The notes under the pieces: model-generated
The model's database searches: none
What the model saw: the letters and a program-made list of their open reading frames with translations, nothing else
Told to the model about the DNA's origin: nothing
NCBI GenBank assembly: GCA_965263205.1
Contig: CBDHHF010000025.1
Coordinates: forward strand, 1-64,000
Direction of reading: 5' to 3'
DNA from: JBCCIM01 sp965263205
Lineage (GTDB): Bacteria; Bacteroidota; Rhodothermia; Rhodothermales; JAHQVL01
DNA: 64,000 nt
Shown: one piece after another, positions 61,364 to 64,000 of the stretch
Layout: each line of letters starts with the position of its first letter
How positions within the stretch are numbered: position 1 is the stretch's first letter
Translations under genes and position numbers: made by a program

Positions 61364-64000
61364 TTGAACACGAAGCTATACAAATATCTTGTTCGCCCCA
61401 CCCTTGGCTTGCTTGGGGTGTGCTTGCTGCTGCTCTTTTTGTTGCATACCAGTTGGGGATTAACCCTCGTTGGCAAAACGGTGCTGAGGCAACTGGACAT
61501 CTTTCCCGGTGCTACCCTTACGGTTGATAAAATATCCGGGAGCCCGTTTGGTAATCTCAGCGCAGCAGACATTGCGCTTAAAGCAGATAATGATTCGCTG
61601 CTGTTATCAATTGAGCAGGTTGATGTTGAATACAGTCTCCGCCAAATCCTCCGGGGCGAATACGTATTCCAAAACCTGGCCATTGCATCACCGCATGTCC
61701 GGATGACACAGGCAGATGATCACGCATGGGATGTGATTGGTGTGCTACCCGAGAGCGATACCACGTCGGTAACACCGTACGTACAGTTTGACAACCTTTC
61801 CATTACCAAAGGTACCATAGCTGCACACGCCTTTGCTACCGACGCTGACTCCACATACTACATCAGGGATCTCAACCTCTTGCTGTCGCCGCTTACTCTG
61901 GACGATGGCCTGACGCTTTCATTGGACCACCTGGCAGGAGAAATTTGGGTGCCCGACACCCACGAGCCTGTAGACGTATGGCTTGCGGCGCAATTTGACG
62001 GCACTGCCCTCGCATTGGATAGCCTTCAATTAAGCTCTTCCCGGAGTAATGTGACGGGAGATGGCAGGCTCTATCTGACTACTGCAGATTCGTTGCTTTA
62101 CCAGAACACGTTATCGCTCACAGCCAATCCATTGTCGTTTGACGATGTACGCCTTTTTGCCCCTTCACTACAACCGGGTGCAGAAGTGGAAATGACGGTT
62201 GCCATTGATGGTGCGCCGGCAGACGGGATCAACAACCAACTGATCGCTGATGCTGACATACAGTTTTCGGATGGCGCAAGCATCGAGCTAGACGGCACGT
62301 GGAAGAAACGAGCAGGCAGCATCGGCGCCATTACACTTACCAGTAATATCAGCAGCCTCAATCCGGAGGTTTTAACAACTAACCCAAATCTTGCAGCAAA
62401 CCTGAACGCAGCTTTCAACGCCTCATTTTCAGGTGAGTCGTTCAAAACCCTGGACGGGACCAGTATGCTTTCCCTGTTCGCATCCAGTTTTCAGTCGCAT
62501 GCGCTGGATAGCTCTATCGTTCGTGCCGACTTCGAACGGGGGATCGCAACAATCGAAGCAACAACGGGCCTGACAGAAGCTACGCTTGGCATCACAGGAA
62601 CGATTGCCCCGTTTGCAGCACAGCCGGCATACAATCTGACAGGTGATCTGGCCCGGCTTAACCTGCATCCCTTTGTACCAGATTCAACCATGGAAACCAA
62701 TCTCAATGCGACCATGCAGTTGAACGGAGCTGGGTTCTCCTTAGAAGAAGTAGCGACTGAGCTTACCCTTACCTTCTTACCGTCCCGCATCAACGATTAT
62801 CGGATTACGGAAGGCAACGTCACGGCCGAGCTAGCAGATGCACAGATAGCGCATACCCTCCAGCTCGACAGTCGGTCAGGTCGCATTACCTCAACAGGTG
62901 AAACCCGCCTTGGCACCACCGTTCGATTGGATAGCCTTAGCTTAGCATTGGATGCTGTTGATGTCGCGGCGCTACAAGGCGATACAACCAGGCGTGTCGT
63001 CACGGCAAACGCGTCACTCACTGGCAGCATCGATGAGACAGGAAACATTGAAGCTCAAATCGACGCTATCCTCCCGCATGTAGTGAACGACAATATTCTG
63101 ATTAAAGAAGCCGTATTGTCAGGCTCCTGGGCAGATAACACCCTTACGTTGCAAACGCAAGGCGACGTAAACGAGGGGAAATTTGAGATCGCTGGAATGG
63201 CTCGGTTGGAGCAGGACAACTTAGCTTTCGAGATTACCGAAGCCAGTTTCTCAGATGTCGACATCGCTAAATTTACTGAAGATGAGAATAATACGCAGAC
63301 ATCCATACTGAATGGCTCGTTCTTCCTTGTTGGACAAGGCGACATCTTTGAAACGGGCTCTGTTTCCGGGCAGATCGAACTGCAACCATCCCAATTGAAT
63401 CAACAGCGTATCGAAGGTGCCAGTGTATGGGTAGCATTACAATCCGACACGCTCAGTTTTGATCTTTCGCTGGACTTACCCGAAGGCACCTCCAGACTTG
63501 CCGGCCGCGTTGAGCCGTTAAAATCCATCGCAACCTTTCAACTTACGCAGGGCGAATTCAACGGCATCAACGTAGGTGCGCTGGCCGGCATCGACTCCCT
63601 TTCTACAGACCTCAACGGCACCTTGCTCATCACGGGCAAAGGGACGGCGCTAGAAAACATAAATGCACGCGCGGATCTTTTGCTGCGTCCCTCCCAAATC
63701 AATGCCTTGTCGGTGGATGAGAGCAGGACAACGATTGTCGTCTCGCAAGATGAAGGCACGCTAAACTCGAACGTGGTCTTCAACGAAGGTCGACTCGATG
63801 TAATCGCGGAGGCATTCAATGTATCAAGCCAACCTACTTTTCAGCTTAAAGCCAATGTAGAGGCGCTTGATGTAGCGGGATTGATCGGAGCCGACTCCAT
63901 TGCATCGAAAATTAATGCCGAGTTTGATGGCGAGGGCTACTATGCCACACTCGACAGCATCGCCATCGAACCGCTCTACCTCACAGGGCAGTTGCGTGGT
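61364..64000 (+). CDS. TamB-like translocation/assembly protein (partial, cut by window end)
   Basis: The frame is open from a TTG at 61364 to the last base, 879 codons with no stop. After a short basic start and one membrane helix (about residues 9-30: LGLLGVCLLLLFLLHTS) comes a long repeat of beta-strand segments (VDKISGSPFGNLSAADIAL, VRMTQ, YVQFDNLSITKGTI). They form the groove-like AsmA/TamB fold thought to carry lipids to the outer membrane. It starts 52 bases after the TamA-like gene, the usual TamA-TamB pairing. The C-terminal DUF490-type domain lies beyond the window. Confidence 0.88.
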   Translation, partial: MNTKLYKYLVRPTLGLLGVCLLLLFLLHTSWGLTLVGKTVLRQLDIFPGATLTVDKISGSPFGNLSAADIALKADNDSLLLSIEQVDVEYSLRQILRGEYVFQNLAIASPHVRMTQADDHAWDVIGVLPESDTTSVTPYVQFDNLSITKGTIAAHAFATDADSTYYIRDLNLLLSPLTLDDGLTLSLDHLAGEIWVPDTHEPVDVWLAAQFDGTALALDSLQLSSSRSNVTGDGRLYLTTADSLLYQNTLSLTANPLSFDDVRLFAPSLQPGAEVEMTVAIDGAPADGINNQLIADADIQFSDGASIELDGTWKKRAGSIGAITLTSNISSLNPEVLTTNPNLAANLNAAFNASFSGESFKTLDGTSMLSLFASSFQSHALDSSIVRADFERGIATIEATTGLTEATLGITGTIAPFAAQPAYNLTGDLARLNLHPFVPDSTMETNLNATMQLNGAGFSLEEVATELTLTFLPSRINDYRITEGNVTAELADAQIAHTLQLDSRSGRITSTGETRLGTTVRLDSLSLALDAVDVAALQGDTTRRVVTANASLTGSIDETGNIEAQIDAILPHVVNDNILIKEAVLSGSWADNTLTLQTQGDVNEGKFEIAGMARLEQDNLAFEITEASFSDVDIAKFTEDENNTQTSILNGSFFLVGQGDIFETGSVSGQIELQPSQLNQQRIEGASVWVALQSDTLSFDLSLDLPEGTSRLAGRVEPLKSIATFQLTQGEFNGINVGALAGIDSLSTDLNGTLLITGKGTALENINARADLLLRPSQINALSVDESRTTIVVSQDEGTLNSNVVFNEGRLDVIAEAFNVSSQPTFQLKANVEALDVAGLIGADSIASKINAEFDGEGYYATLDSIAIEPLYLTGQLRG

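Overview
The window looks like a chromosomal segment of a mid-GC, free-living, probably marine member of the Bacteroidota/Rhodothermota group (Rhodothermales- or Balneolales-like). The evidence is three proteins with C-terminal type IX secretion (T9SS) sorting domains, a TonB-dependent receptor with a carboxypeptidase-like regulatory domain, many signal-peptide lipoproteins, a LytS/LytTR-type two-component pair, a Bacteroidota-type DUF493 protein, and housekeeping genes (clpX, a phosphofructokinase gene, TamA/TamB-like genes) of that affinity. No rRNA, tRNA, CRISPR array or intact insertion sequence was recognised.

Layout. 0-10.9 kb: a Tat-exported lipase, a glycogen-binding-domain/thioredoxin fusion, a leucine-rich-repeat T9SS protein, an Fe-S uracil-DNA glycosylase, an arylsulfotransferase-like lipoprotein, and an ABC exporter locus broken by five frame changes plus a lipoprotein. 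10.9-31.7 kb: two DUF1800-DUF1501 gene pairs in the same order and strand bracket a set of secreted catabolic genes: two tyrosine-phosphatase-like enzymes, a TonB receptor, a cytochrome c/DUF7133 dehydrogenase, a GMC oxidoreductase, a DUF1569 protein and a ThuA-DUF7133 fusion. 32-37 kb: a membrane protein, a LytTR regulator with its histidine kinase, and a two-domain fasciclin protein. 37-49.6 kb: an unknown outer-membrane-like protein, an orphan McrB-like AAA+ ATPase, an MFS transporter, a LarA-like racemase, a lipoprotein, DUF493, a SprA-related metalloprotease and a dynamin-like GTPase. 49.7-64 kb: phosphofructokinase, an NDUFA9-like reductase, a deoxynucleoside kinase, a porin-like protein, EcsC, a stand-alone DUF4096 protein, an RsmB/RsmF-type methyltransferase, ClpX and a TamA-TamB-like pair, the last cut by the right edge.

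How they fit together. The 10.9-31.7 kb block reads as a secreted and periplasmic nutrient-acquisition module: Tat export and T9SS sorting for the DUF1501 proteins, TonB uptake, oxidative attack on carbohydrates by the GMC, DUF7133 and ThuA proteins, and phosphate release by the phosphatases. This is inferred from families and gene neighbourhood. The most unusual signals are at the DNA level: the palindrome GCCGGC is strongly over-represented, heptamer arrays of the form GTTNNNG lie just after stop codons in the sense direction, and most long gaps carry short tandem duplications. About ten single-base frame changes interrupt otherwise well conserved genes. They may be assembly errors, so gene loss should not be concluded from them alone.
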